Assembly: GCA_009103225.1 (NCBI GenBank)
Contig: RHPI01003389.1
Location: 178,785 to 242,784, forward strand
Reading direction: 5' to 3'
DNA: 64,000 nt
Source: Chlorokybus atmophyticus
Lineage: Eukaryota > Streptophyta > Chlorokybophyceae > Chlorokybales > Chlorokybaceae
Shown: positions 23,466-34,652 of the stretch, one piece after another
How the letters are laid out: every line of letters begins with the position of its first letter
How positions within the stretch are numbered: the first letter of the stretch is position 1
The notes under the pieces: model-generated
Databases searched by the model: none
Told to the model about the DNA's origin: nothing
The model's input: only the letters and a program-made list of their open reading frames with translations
Made by a program: the position numbers and the translations under genes

Positions 23466-24463
23466 GTTGTCTTGTTGTTTTGCCAATTGTATCGGTGGGT
23501 GTGTGCATGACTGTGCATGACTGTGCATTACCTACCCGACTCTATGCCATCACGTACACGGGCGCACAGATGCATGCAACAACAAGCAGTTGTGTTGACG
23601 ACACGCAGCAAATGATGGCAATGATGATGATGATGGTGGTGGTGCACGCAGCTGGTCAGGTTGCTTTTCTGCAAGCACGCCTCACCTGTGCACCCTATCG
23701 GCAGCACCGCCGCCGCCAGCGACATCCTCGCGGAGGAGGACAAAGGTAGCCTGTGCAGAAGCCGTGCGAGCGAGCCATGAGCTGGGCGGCGGCGGCGGCG
23801 GCGCTGGCGGGGAGGCGCCTGGCGACGGGGGCGGGGACGGTACGGCTGGGCTTCGCTGCTGAGGTCAGAGCGGGGCGCTTGTGTGCGCTTGTGTTTGCTG
23901 ATTCACATTGGCGCTCTTGAGTGAAGAGCTCCTCTCTCTGCTCCTGTGGCAAAAGACTCAGTAGACTGGCTCTTTTGGTAAATGTATCAAGCGCTCGAAC
24001 ATCTAAACAAGTGATGAGCCAAGCGTTGCATCATCCTCGTAGCCAAAAATCAGTGTGTCTCTTGATCGCTTCCCTCTTGGCGTCGATTACGTTTATCATT
24101 TGTCTAGTATTTCCTCTTTGATGCTATGGTCAAGCCATAGAACGGCACAAATATGCGCCTCAAACTGCCTAACACACTGATTGAAAGCAGTTTGAACACT
24201 GTTGTCGAAGTTTGTTTGCGCCCGTCTCTGTTCCTACAGTGGGTGCTGGATAACTCTCGTTCCACACGCATGCCTGAGGCAGAGACAATCACATTATAGT
24301 GACTTGCTGCTTACATGTGATCACTGCTGCTCATGTTCATTAGGTTGATTGTGTTCGGTGTCTTTTGAGTTGTTTACATTGAGTGGACAGCGTTTGCACA
24401 AAAACGCATGCAACCAGCCCGGAGTGTTACTGTCCCACATCTCAGACTGACGATCGTGCGCAG

Positions 24464-25027
24464 AGTCTTGTATGTTCATCCAATCCGCGGACGGGCGCGC
24501 TGGTGGAAAACAATTTCATTAGGGCATCGCAGCAGCAGGCAGTCAGTTGTTATGCAACGCACGCAAAGCTAAAATCCTACTCGTAAGCCAATGCTGTCCT
24601 GTTTGCGTGGCCATGCTGTCTACTCTCTGCGTGTGCGTGTGCGCACACGCAAGTGAAGTGCATGGCATTCCATGCGCCTCTGCGTGTGCACATGTCTTGC
24701 ACAGTCTCAAGCACGTGCTTCGCAGGTCTCTGAAAGACCGCTTCCTTATCAACGCCAAGGGCATGTACATACGTCGCAAAGCTGGCAAGCGACACCTCGC
24801 CTCAACAAAGGTGCCAATATGCCAGTAATTAATACTCTTGCCTTTTCAAATGCTGGGGATGCGATGTTGGTCACTTTTTGGTACCACCACCACCACCGCA
24901 ACAACAACAACAACAACAAATCCTCTTTGTCTGGCAGAACCGAGTGCGGCTAAGGTGGCTGAAGAAGCCAGCATATGTTGTTCCCGCGTATGGTTATGTC
25001 ATGAAGAAGTTGGGATTCCTGCAATAG
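24464..25027 (+). CDS. mitochondrial large-subunit ribosomal protein bL35, 5' end uncertain
   Basis: Structural protein of the organellar large ribosomal subunit. Exons 24464-24582, 24726-24810 and 24938-25027 join in phase. The bL35 core reads KLKSYSSLKDRF across the first junction, then AKGMYIRRKAGKRHLAS, with the last exon giving RVRLRWLKKP and the C-terminal end AYGYVMKKLGFLQ. The Lys-Ser-Arg pattern and the KAGKRH signature fit L35. The C-terminal KKLGF end suggests a mitochondrial rather than plastid protein. The first exon opens after an acceptor (GTGCGCAG) and contains no ATG, so at least one upstream exon with the start and targeting peptide was not found. The last intron carries CCACCA and ACAACA microsatellites (24882-24920). 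Confidence 0.8.
24882..24920. repeat. CCA/ACA microsatellite
   Basis: Five ACC triplets followed by about seven ACA triplets, within the last intron of the bL35 gene and just upstream of its acceptor. Confidence 0.9.
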
Positions 25028-25959
25028 CAGCGGCTGCAATTTATGATGTCAACGTTTCTCCAATCCCAGAAAGTGCTGAGTGAAAGGTTTTGAAGCATGA
25101 GTTATGTTGATTCATTGGAGTTGTGATTGTCCTTACAACAAGGGATAGCATCAGATACGACCAAAGGTTTTCAGAGCTCAACAAAGCAGTGTCGCCATGC
25201 TGGAGGCGCAGCTTTGTTGCAGTGCTGCTTTGCTACAATCACAGTTGTTGAGCTATCAGCGGTGTGAAAACCAAGTTACAAAGCTGGACTGTCTCCTGAA
25301 CATGAGCTTGATGTGGTAACTGTCGCTGTCAACAGATGTGACAGATGCTGGCCGTGATGACAACAACCAGCAGGAGAACAAATGCCCATCCAAATGCTAT
25401 AAGCTGAGCTCAGAATCAAGCGCCAGGCCCCATTTCAAACACCTGGCATGCTCCAAATGCGCGGCGAACACACAAACACATGACATGTCGCCCATCCACG
25501 TGAGTGTCACCTGAAGGAATGAACTCACGGCACACTTGCACAGCTGCACATTGCAAACTTTGAACTCATTACCCAGGGTGGGAAACACAACCTGACCCAC
25601 CGGCAGCCAGTGTCTACAGGCTCACAGTTTTGGGTTTTCGGCTTGATTTCTTGTAATGTTGAGCTGATTGCGCAAGGACAGCACATCATCACGCCATGGT
25701 GCAATCACTCAGAAACTCGAAATGTATCCATGCTTACCTTGCACATATATGCGGGCATGCGGGGAGTGGAGTAGGCCACTAACTGCCTGTCAGCGACCAC
25801 ACTCGCAAACACCCTGCTAAGGCTGCGTTGCCGATTGACTAATGTACACTCAGAAGAGGTATCATGCGACTTTTGGGGGTCAAAAACATATGCCACGCAG
25901 CAACTATGCTGTCGCGGCGTACACATGAACCTGCTGCTTGCCTTTCTTGCCTTACTCTC
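25028..25959. other. convergent intergenic region, nothing recognised
   Basis: This lies between the stops of bL35 (+) and the Mei2-like gene (-) and should hold both 3' UTRs. GCTTTGTTGCAGTGCTGCTTTG near 25211-25232 and neighbouring CTCAACAAAGCAGTG near 25178 form imperfect inverted copies. No coding segment is supported. Confidence 0.5.
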
Positions 25960-28900
25960 TCAGCTTGTCACTGTGCTCCACTGGGGTGGGATGTGTGTGG
26001 GCCGTCGATGCACAACAGAGAACCCCGCATGACCATGTCCGTGACCATGCACCTGACCGTGACTGTGACCGTGGCCCTTGAGCGCACCAACCCGGGAAGC
26101 AAAGTTGGCCGCCGAGATGGAGACCACGGGGCTCTTGCCGTCGCGTGGCGGGGAGAAGATCAGAGGCAGGTACTCATCCGTGTCGCACGCAAAACGTGAG
26201 TTCTTAAAGTGGTCTTCCAGAACCTCACGCCCCTGCACGCATGCATGTGTGTCATGCAAAAAATGTGCGTGGTACATGCACGTGCGCGGGTGTGTGCAGG
26301 TGTGTGTGTATGTGCGGGCCGCACGTATATCTGTGTGTGCGTGTCCGTGTGCCTGTGCTTAGAGACTTGGTACACGAGACCCACACCTGCAGGCGTGCAT
26401 AGGTGATCTCGCAAATCTTCCGGCTGTTGAACGCCTCCCAGGGCTGGCGATGGAAGGCTGTGTAGAAGCGCAAGGTTCCTTGAGAAGTAGTGAAATTTAC
26501 AAACGCGTAACCGAGGTTGCAGCGGTTCCTATGGGAGCAGCATTCACGTGTGAGCAAAAAGGACAGGGAATGCACAAGCTCACAGAAGGTAGATGGAGAG
26601 TTGTCTGCAGCACGTACTTGAAGTCAATTGGTAGGTACACAAAATCGTATGCAGAAGCTGCTTCGTCTTTCTGCAAGCCCGCATTGCACGTGCGGCAATG
26701 TTCGTCGAGCAGGGCCAGAAGCATCCCCTGACTGGCAAAGCACCATCTTTGTTCTCAAGCAAGCAGCAGCTACACACCGCAACTGGAGCACACGCTCTAC
26801 ATGATGCAAGTGTGAATTGTGCTCTGATTCTAACAGATGTGTCATGTGCACGCAGAACAACTGACCCCACCTGTACTTGTTGGGTATGTTTTTTATCATT
26901 ACAGTGGTACGTTCATCCTCGCTCGAAGCGGAACAGCTGTCAGTAACAGTGGAAGCAGAAGCCGTGGGTGCCGAGAACTCGTACTGCTGAGGGCCGCCAC
27001 TTTTCCTGGAGCGCTCTTTGTCACCGCAGGAGGAGGGAGCTTTGCTGTCATCAGAGGATGGTTTCACAAGCGCCGTATCCGCAGGCTCGCGGCGCAGCCT
27101 GCGCTGGGTATCTTTCCCTTGCAGACTGTGTGCAAAGTCCCTGTTGAGATATACATTACACACAGTAGCTTACACGCATGTGCGGTATGAACAGTCGTAT
27201 TGCACACCTGTTCATGTGCGGCCCGCCCACGTAAGTTTCGCCCCGTGAACCATCTGAAGACAGGGCAGGATGCTGAGGACCTTGGTTTGGAGACAGCGGA
27301 CCTGCAGAAGGGGAGAGTGAGTGCTAGCCCCCACTCAACATGTGTATACACATACACGGCGTGGGTTGTTATCATTTACCAACCTGGCATAGGCATAGGC
27401 ATAGGCATGGGTGAGATGGGTCCCGGGAAAGTGCCATAAGCCACAGGCCAACCGTACGGCATGGGGCGCATGTGTGGCTGCTGCTCTCGGGCGGACATGG
27501 CATGATTCATGTAGGCTGCGCCTTCCGGCATGTTGTTGGGAGGGTAACCGAGCGGGCCAGAGACCGATCTACGGGCGCCGCCTGGCCGGCTGTACTCAAT
27601 CTTCAGCTTCTTGCCCCCAAGCTGGTTTGCATAAGAACATGTGCGATGTAAGTCAATGATGAGAGCGAGGTGAAGTGTAGGAAAGGCACCGCAAGCGCTC
27701 ACCTGCTGGCCGTCCATGGCCTGAAGAGCCTTGGCAGCATCGCGGACATCGTAGAACTCTACAAACCTATGCTGGTACTTTGCAGGCGTGAAGCGCACTT
27801 CCTTCACATCACCTGTGCGTGCGAATGTGGGTTATGTGTATCTCTATGAACAGTAATTACAATGCACCCGCATAAAACACCATGCTTCTGGCACTCTGCA
27901 CACAAGCGTACCGTGCAAGGCAAAGGCAGCGTGCAACTCGGCGTTGCCGACAGCAGCATCAAGGTTGAAGATGACAAGAGTGCCTTGGTTGTGCCAATCG
28001 GAGGGAAAGCCACCAGCACCACCATCAGACGGGCTCGCGGCCTGATGATCGGACCTCTCTGCCGAATCCAGCGGGCCCAACACGACAGTGTAGTGCACTT
28101 CAAGCTGCTGCCACTCGGCCTCCAGCCTGGTTCGCAGCCCCTTCATGGCTTCCTGCGCGTGGCGCAAGTCATGGAAGTGTACCACCGCCACGCCACCCTG
28201 TGCCAGCTGGTCCGTCTGAAGCGCCCTGATGGAGCCGAAATCGTCAACAACCTTGCGCAAGTCCTCCGGACTGGTCGTGGCAGGTACACCCAGCAGCAGA
28301 AGGGACCTCGACGTGTGCACTCTTGGTGAGTGCGCATTCGCACTTGGTGAAGGCGGCATCGCTCCTGGCGCCTGCCCTTCCCACGGCAGCAATGGAGGTG
28401 CCATCTGAGTACAATACAACAAGCATAAACATTAACCACCAATGAGGCGAGCAGCACCTGGTTCTCAGTTCCAACAGTCTGACAGACCGCACATGAAACT
28501 TCAAACAAGACCAAGCGCTGATGAACGTGTATACAACGACATGTGTTGTTGCTCACAAACCTGCATGTCCCAGTGCGGTGGCAGCTGGTAGGGAAAGGAG
28601 TACATTGGTGACGGCGGCAAGGGGCCGTTGGGTGATAGCGGCACAAAGTGGTAAGCGGGTGGCAGCGGTGACGGCATCGCTCCCGGCGTAAATGGTGTGG
28701 CATTCGGGTCCAGAACTAGACCGTCATCCAACCGCAAAGCCTGGAGCGTGCAGCAACTTCCGTCAGCTCAATGCAACAAGCTTGCATACAGCAGCCACAC
28801 GCAACTGACCGTCAGGTTTGGTGGCATGAACATGTGTGGCGGCATGTCCACTCGGGGTGGATGCATCCATGGACTCGGGTACATTGCAGGTTCAAGGCTT

Positions 28901-29627
28901 GGTAGCATTATGCCACCTGCCAGATTGAAGCAAGCAGAGCAAAGACTGGGTGAACATGTCACAACAACGATGGTGTGTGCATGCATATCAGCGTACTTGG
29001 CATGGGTGCGTGCATCCACTCAGGTGGGTAGTAGTGAAAGCCTCCAGCATGCACAGACCCATTCGCGAGCATGGCATGTGCATTCTGCTGCTCCGTTGCC
29101 TGGGGCTTGTCCTGCATGTCCACCACAAGCAAGAATACTGTTATGTGACAAGATGACGGGTGCTCCCGTTGTGTCCCACACAAGCTGCTCAAGTGCGCGT
29201 GCCAATCACACTGCTCCGCACTGCATGCATCTGCTTGACACAGCCACCTGTGCGTGTGCAAGCTGGTGCCTTGCCATCAGCAGCCAAGCGTGCATTGATA
29301 CGGACAGCTGCTGTCTGACAGCTGCACGGGACTGGACACTGACTGCGCAGTGCTGCCCGCATCAAAGCCAGCTGTCAAGTTGACTATGACACCAGCTGTC
29401 AGCAGCAGCTGACGTTGCAAGCAAACAAGCAGTGAACTGAACAGCAGCAACTGCAGTGCTGCAGTGCTCCAGTGAACTGAACTTACAGTCATAGCATGGC
29501 ACAGTCACTTCAGCAACACAGGCATCAAGCAAGCACTAAGCAAGCAAGCTTCAGCCACACCAACCTCCTCATGCGACACGGAGGAGGCTGTAGCCACCAC
29601 GGCAGGGTTGCCGTCCCCCTGCTCCAT
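25960..29627 (-). CDS. Mei2-like RNA-binding protein
   Basis: Mei2-like proteins bind RNA through three RRMs; the C-terminal one is specific to the family and in fission yeast drives meiosis. Eleven exons are firm: 29111-28997, 28916-28810, 28740-28561, 28404-27912, 27812-27703, 27621-27384, 27301-27208, 27140-26871, 26731-26618, 26528-26387, 26232-25960 (711 residues). RRM1 holds [21 protein letters not shown]2 holds [17 protein letters not shown] and [19 protein letters not shown]. The C-terminal RRM has [25 protein letters not shown] and [10 protein letters not shown]. The N-terminal third is Pro/Met/His-rich and disordered; the C-terminus has a Gly-His repeat (KGHGHSHGQ). The proposed start, ATG at 29627 ([18 protein letters not shown]), and a 27-nt exon near 29187-29161 are tentative. 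Confidence 0.9.
26262..26365. repeat. TG/CG alternating tract in the Mei2-like gene
   Basis: TGTGCGTGGTACATGCACGTGCGCGGGTGTGTG-type sequence in the intron before the last exon. Confidence 0.7.
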
Positions 29628-30461
29628 GCAATGGTGAGGCCGGCCACACCCTACTGGCAATGGGGGGTGGTCCTGGACCCCGCCAGCAGCAACATCTCAC
29701 TCCATGCTTCAGGTACAACGGCACTACATCCAGGCCAGGCTGAGCAGCAGCAGGCGGTGGCGGCGGCGAACAGGCCGGCCGCAATGAGGCCAGCAGCAGG
29801 ATAATGTCGGCGGCGTCACCTCTCACGGGCGTAGTCGAACACCGGTTAAAACGCGGACCGGACGACTCTTGACGGCAAGAAAGGTGGCCGCGCAAATCAA
29901 CTCCAATTCGACGGCTTTCCCTAGAGACAGAACCCGATATCGACAATAATAGCGATATTATGAAACGCGTCAACCATGAAAGATCAGTTAAACCGCGTTG
30001 CTCCGCCGTCTTGTCTGTTAGAGTGCGACCAAGCTGGTGAGAGGAAAGGAAAAAGAGCCGAGCTGGAGCGTGATATAATGTCTGCATGTTTATCCAACTT
30101 TATCATCCTCTGCGTGTTGTGGAGTGTTGCGTCAGGGCCGCGTAACAGTGGCAATGATGTTGAGGTACTTGGCGTTGCCGTAATTGATTTGCTGCATCAG
30201 TTCTACGTACATAATGTTCAAAACACTGATAATGTACGCGTTCAACGTGCATGGCCCATGTGTCGTGAATGACGACACGTGAATACATTTAATCTAAGTG
30301 CAGGTAAACATCATGAGTCGTTCATCATAGCTATGATGCTCTCATTCTTATCAATGCGGTGCAAGTAACCCATGTAATGTACTGATCGAATGGTAGCAAA
30401 TGCATCACTGTTGGTGTACCGATCAATGGCATTTGCCCTGTTTCAAGCAGCACGTAAGGCA
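29628..30461. promoter_or_regulatory. 5' flank of the Mei2-like gene, no other gene seen
   Basis: This should contain the minus-strand promoter. The stretch 29640-29800 is GC-rich with GCAGCAGCAGG words. No supported open reading frame. Confidence 0.35.
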
Positions 30462-30549
30462 CAGCAGCTGATGCTACCCCCCTTTTTTTAAGGGTGTAGC
30501 ATCAGCTGCTACACCTTATTAAGGGGTGTAGCATCAGCTGCTACACCCC
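30462..30549. repeat. cluster of near-identical hairpins (GTAGCATCAGCTGCTAC)
   Basis: Three copies of the same core occur within 90 bp: one inverted at 30462-30482 (CAGCAGCTGATGCTAC), one at 30492-30515 and one at 30523-30549. Each of the last two folds on itself with arms GGTGTAGCA/TGCTACACC or GGGGTGTAGCA/TGCTACACCCC around a 5-nt loop. A degenerate half copy follows at 30558-30566. No gene is nearby. Confidence 0.85.
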
Positions 30550-30566
30550 TTCATAAGATGTAGCAC

Positions 30567-31639
30567 CTGATGGAGGTGGCGGGGTGCAGGGGGCTAGATC
30601 ACAATACATCACCGTATACTGTGACAGCACAGCACAACATCTCCTACTTTGCTTGTCCTATCAACGCCCAATCCCATGCCTAACACTAGGTTAGATTACA
30701 TTGGGTTAACTCCCTGCATTGTATCCGCAGGTTGGTTAACCAATTGGTTAAGCCATTGCTATCTGCTGTTAATTGCCTGCCTCACTATTAATGCATTGCG
30801 CAGCATATAGCAACACTTAGGGTAGCGAATGGGTGCCTCCGGGTGTGATATCAAGTGCCTCAAATTGTGTTGTGTCTGCTCTTACCCTGCTATACACCTC
30901 TGCTTGTGCACGCATGTTTTTGCATGACATGTTGCAATTTATACTCTGTACATCGCAAGGACAATAAGCACATACACACACATGCATGCGCCTTTGTAGT
31001 ACGACGAGTGTATTTCAAACAAAGGCAATCAACGGTTAGTGCATGCGGGGCTAGATTTATGGTACCACATACATTGCTTGAACATGCTTACATCATGATA
31101 GTGCAAACGTGCTGACAGACTGCATAAGCATAACTGGAGTACTCGGTTCATTACCCACATGCTTTCAAAGTTAGCGCGATGATGGTCGTCACGTATCTCA
31201 GCAGTGTTGTGGCTACCCTCACACATGTGTTCACCCATGTGTGAGAGCAGCAAATGCATTTCGGCGATACAACATGCGATTATCGAATTTAAGCAATCGT
31301 CATGTGTGTGGACGTGTGGACGTGTGGTTGCTACTCGAGCGCACACTTGTGCTACTCCGCACTTCAACATTATGACAACCATTGCCACTTACCTTACAAC
31401 AATCATTGATGCATCCATTGCTGGATAAAGCCGAAGGCATTCGTTTTACATATTCCCGCTAAGGTTGGAAGCAAAAACCGCACCCTCGTCACTCAAAAGG
31501 CCCCGGTACACGCATTGGTCGTGCATGCGGTGGCGGTGGTGTGACACTTACAGAATGCTCTTTATCTGTTAATGTACACATCGATGACATGCGCCGTGTG
31601 CACCATATGTACATGCTGCCCCGTTTTATTTCACAACGT
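30567..31639. other. no gene recognised
   Basis: Between the hairpin cluster and the RT relic. Contains GGTTA-type inverted words near 30690-30760 (TTGGTTAACCAATTGGTTAA) and TGCATG-rich DNA. No coding evidence. Confidence 0.45.
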
Positions 31640-32570
31640 TGTTTACCAACTTGCAGCATGCTGACTTGCTCCATCGCATGCAAGCATTGCTGGTAGAGTT
31701 GTTTGCAGTGGCCCAGCAACAACACCGAGCACCGGTGTTGAAAATCATCAAGCTGCCGCGGAAGCAATACACGCACTCTTAAACGTGGCCATAGAATGCT
31801 GCCCTGGAAAACAAGGACACTCAATTCAAGCGGTGCACAGCGGCCCCCGTATATGAGTGGTTGTTGTTTATGATTAACAACTTGTACGTGCAAGCAGCTG
31901 CAGACGAAGTGCACCGCCAACTCATAAGCATTTCGATGGGCAATGACGCTATTGTCTACATCGCCAACAACGTTTTGCAATCGTTCGAGTTGGCGTGGGT
32001 GCGCAGGGCAAAGCCATTACCCGACAGTTCTATATTCCTCAAAGTTGTTCGCAGTAGTTTGCGGTATGTGGATGACCTCCTAGTTGTGGAAGTGCATGAC
32101 TTCATGTCGTTCATGTATCTACACCATGACGCTTTGGGGGGTGGCATCTACCCACATCATATGTTAACCTTGTTGTGCACAGCAGCTAGTGACAAGTGCC
32201 ATACCTGGGCATGCTCATTTTTCAAACAAATTCTTGTTGGGCAACCTGGGTGCATGAAAAGTTCACCACCCCTGTGTATACAGGCATCCGGCATCGTAAA
32301 GCACCCCATGTCAGCTCCGACATTGCTACATCAGCCAAGATGAACGTGGTGGCTTGGTTTGTGCGCTACAACAGGCTGATTACATACAGGGAGCACTTTG
32401 TGATCGACTTTGCAAAATGGATGATGGTTCGTGCGCTACAGCAGGCTGACTACATACAGGGAGCACTTTGTAATCGACTTTGCGAAATGGATGATGACCA
32501 TGGTGGCTGAGGGATACAACTCGCGTGCGTTCCTTGCAAAGCTGCACGTGCGTTGTTGCAGGAGAATTTA
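31640..32570 (+). pseudogene. reverse-transcriptase relic, family not settled
   Basis: Plus-strand frames with stops read as an RT. FTNLQHADLLHRMQALL and KIIKLPRKQYTH lie at about 31636-31770. NNLYVQAAADEVHRQL, then SMGNDAIVYIAN and FELAWVRR, lie at 31875-32010. The palm box RYVDDLLVV is near 32062-32088, followed by a thumb-like part with TTPVYTGIRHRKAP. Order and spacing of the QL.G.PMG-like segment, the AN...E segment and the YVDD box fit RTs of the Penelope/non-LTR type rather than Ty3/Gypsy, but I could not assign the clade. Several in-frame stops and a 70-bp internal duplication show it is inactive. Confidence 0.6.
32357..32496 (+). repeat. 70-bp tandem duplication inside the RT relic
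   Basis: Units 32357-32426 and 32427-32496 differ at about six positions. The unit length is not a multiple of three, so the duplication shifts the RT frame. Confidence 0.9.
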
Positions 32571-34652
32571 GGTGTGGTATGGAGTTTCGGGTCAACATCT
32601 GCACTCGCAACTCAAGCACCGGTGCCTCGCGCATGGTGGGTGATGCACTGGACATCGGCAAACAAGTAGTATGCACGGCATCGACAAACAGGTAAGACCA
32701 GGTGAGCGCAGGCATGTGGGGAGCAATTGCCCGCATGCATGCAGGTTGATCCAGTCAGCATTGTGTGTGTGGTGACAATGTGATGGGACACATGGCCACA
32801 ACTGCTGTACAGTGGCATGCTTGCCCCTGCTGCCGCAGTTAGGCCTAGTTACCCTGCCGACATGCCATTGCTAACGTGTACAGCAGGCCACGCAGCCTGT
32901 GAAGCGGGCTGGCGCGGGAGATAAGAGGCAGCGGCGGCCTTCCCAACTGGGCCGGGGCTTAGTTGCATTGGCAGTGGCATCGTCTGGTCGTTGTCCGTGT
33001 GGTCGTGCTTGAGAGCGGAGCTGCTGCTGACTTACCTCTCCTCTCCTCTCCTTCTGTGTTCTGCAGGTAGTATACCGTCTGCTGCTGTATCGTCAGTCAG
33101 TCAACGGCCCTGCTTCAGCTGGCACTTAGATTGCATTAGCTGTAGGCCCCTAGCCAGCCCTCTGGTGTATGTAGTTATGTACTTGTTTGCTTGTGTGCTT
33201 GGCGTGGCCTTGGTGTGCATTGCAAACATGGTTGCGCATGTGTGGCACAGCCCATTAGGTACATGCATGCGTGCGAATGACTGACAAAACCATAAGCGTG
33301 CGTCAAGCGGATCGGCGGTGGGGGTGGGAGCGGGGAGGGAGGAGCTCGAGTCCGTTGAGTCGGCTGCTGTGGTTACCGCTACAAGGGCTGGCCGCTGAAC
33401 TCAGTCGCTGTGCAGGTAGTTTAGTAAGGCTCGACTGCTGAGTAGCTATGCATGTAGGGTAGATAGGTTGTATAGACAGAGCATACACTACTTGAATGTG
33501 ATGATGGTTGTGATGGACGGCTGCTGTGCATGTGAATGTGCATGTCTACCAGCTGAGTGCGCATGGAAACACGCCTGGAGCATGTATGATACAGCTCCCC
33601 GTACACATGCAAGCGTTCAATCGTCATCTACTACCATGCCTAGCCACACATCACAACGCACATGCTACTCTGCTAATCTAGCATAAGTAATATATATCGC
33701 ACCACTCTGCACCTGCCACCTAGTATGCTACGCTCACACTCCCTTAGCAACGCCACGACTTCCTCCGGCCGTTGTGCGGCACTGCGTGCAAAGGTCCCCA
33801 ACCGAGCACTGCCTCCACCATCGCTGCTCCGTGCTGGGGCGTCACCCTCGGATGTGCTTGTTGTAGCGCACGCCACTCATGTTTGAAAGAGCATGACGAA
33901 GTCACTCAACCATCGCAGGGGCAGCTCAGTCATACACGGGCTTGCGCGTGTGGAGACACATAAAACCTCTCTGCGCGCTTAAAACGGGCGATATTGCTAC
34001 CTTCTCCCTTGCCTTCCCCCGCTCCCCTTGCAAACCCTCAAATACTAATATTTCAGCAACATCGCGTGGCAAACAGTTCGTGACCATACCTAACCATCAT
34101 AAAAACACAACAGCAGTACACAACGTCAGGCAGCAACGCGCAAGGCAACTATGCTACTCCTGCCAACGCTGCGTCCTCCTCCAGCGTCGGTGCAGACATG
34201 TACAGCGGGCTCCACCCCGAGCCGACCGCCACCACCGCTCCTCTCTCGAGCAGCGCCAGACCCTGCGTGCGGTGCAGCGTGCGGCCACGCGCTGCCTGAA
34301 GATTGCCACAAAACCGCTCAGACACGCTGTAACCACCATGTGGTGACTGCATGTGCAGCTCTCCTACCCATACCACGCAGCTGTCTGGTCAGTGCACCCG
34401 CGTACCACTTGCAACATAGCCAACATAGGAACTGCAACCTGACCTGATCTGAAACACCGTCCTTAATGACCTGAACTAAGATGTAAGGCTACTCTGGTAG
34501 CACACATGGACTGCTTTAAACAACAACATACACATGCTGAAACGTGTCACACATGCGAGCAGTGACAGGAGGCATGCATTTACAAAGCATATATTTTTGA
34601 TAAAGCACTACGCACAATCTCCATTAACCTTGATGCTGCTGCATGCACTACC
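32571..34652. other. unassigned region with weak coding-like stretches
   Basis: On the minus strand, 33876-33690 reads as a hydrophilic peptide with RPEEVVALLRECERS. On the same strand, 34376-34150 is a GC-rich open frame (LQAARGRTLHRTQGLALLE). I know no family for either, and no splice chain linking them was found. CTCTCCTCTCC pyrimidine tracts occur near 33037-33053. They may be remnants of a gene or element. Confidence 0.3.

Noticed and set aside
33690-34376. Possible minus-strand gene between the RT relic and OS9
   Set aside because: The open stretches lack an identifiable family, and I could not connect them with phase-consistent splice sites. Kept only as an unassigned region.
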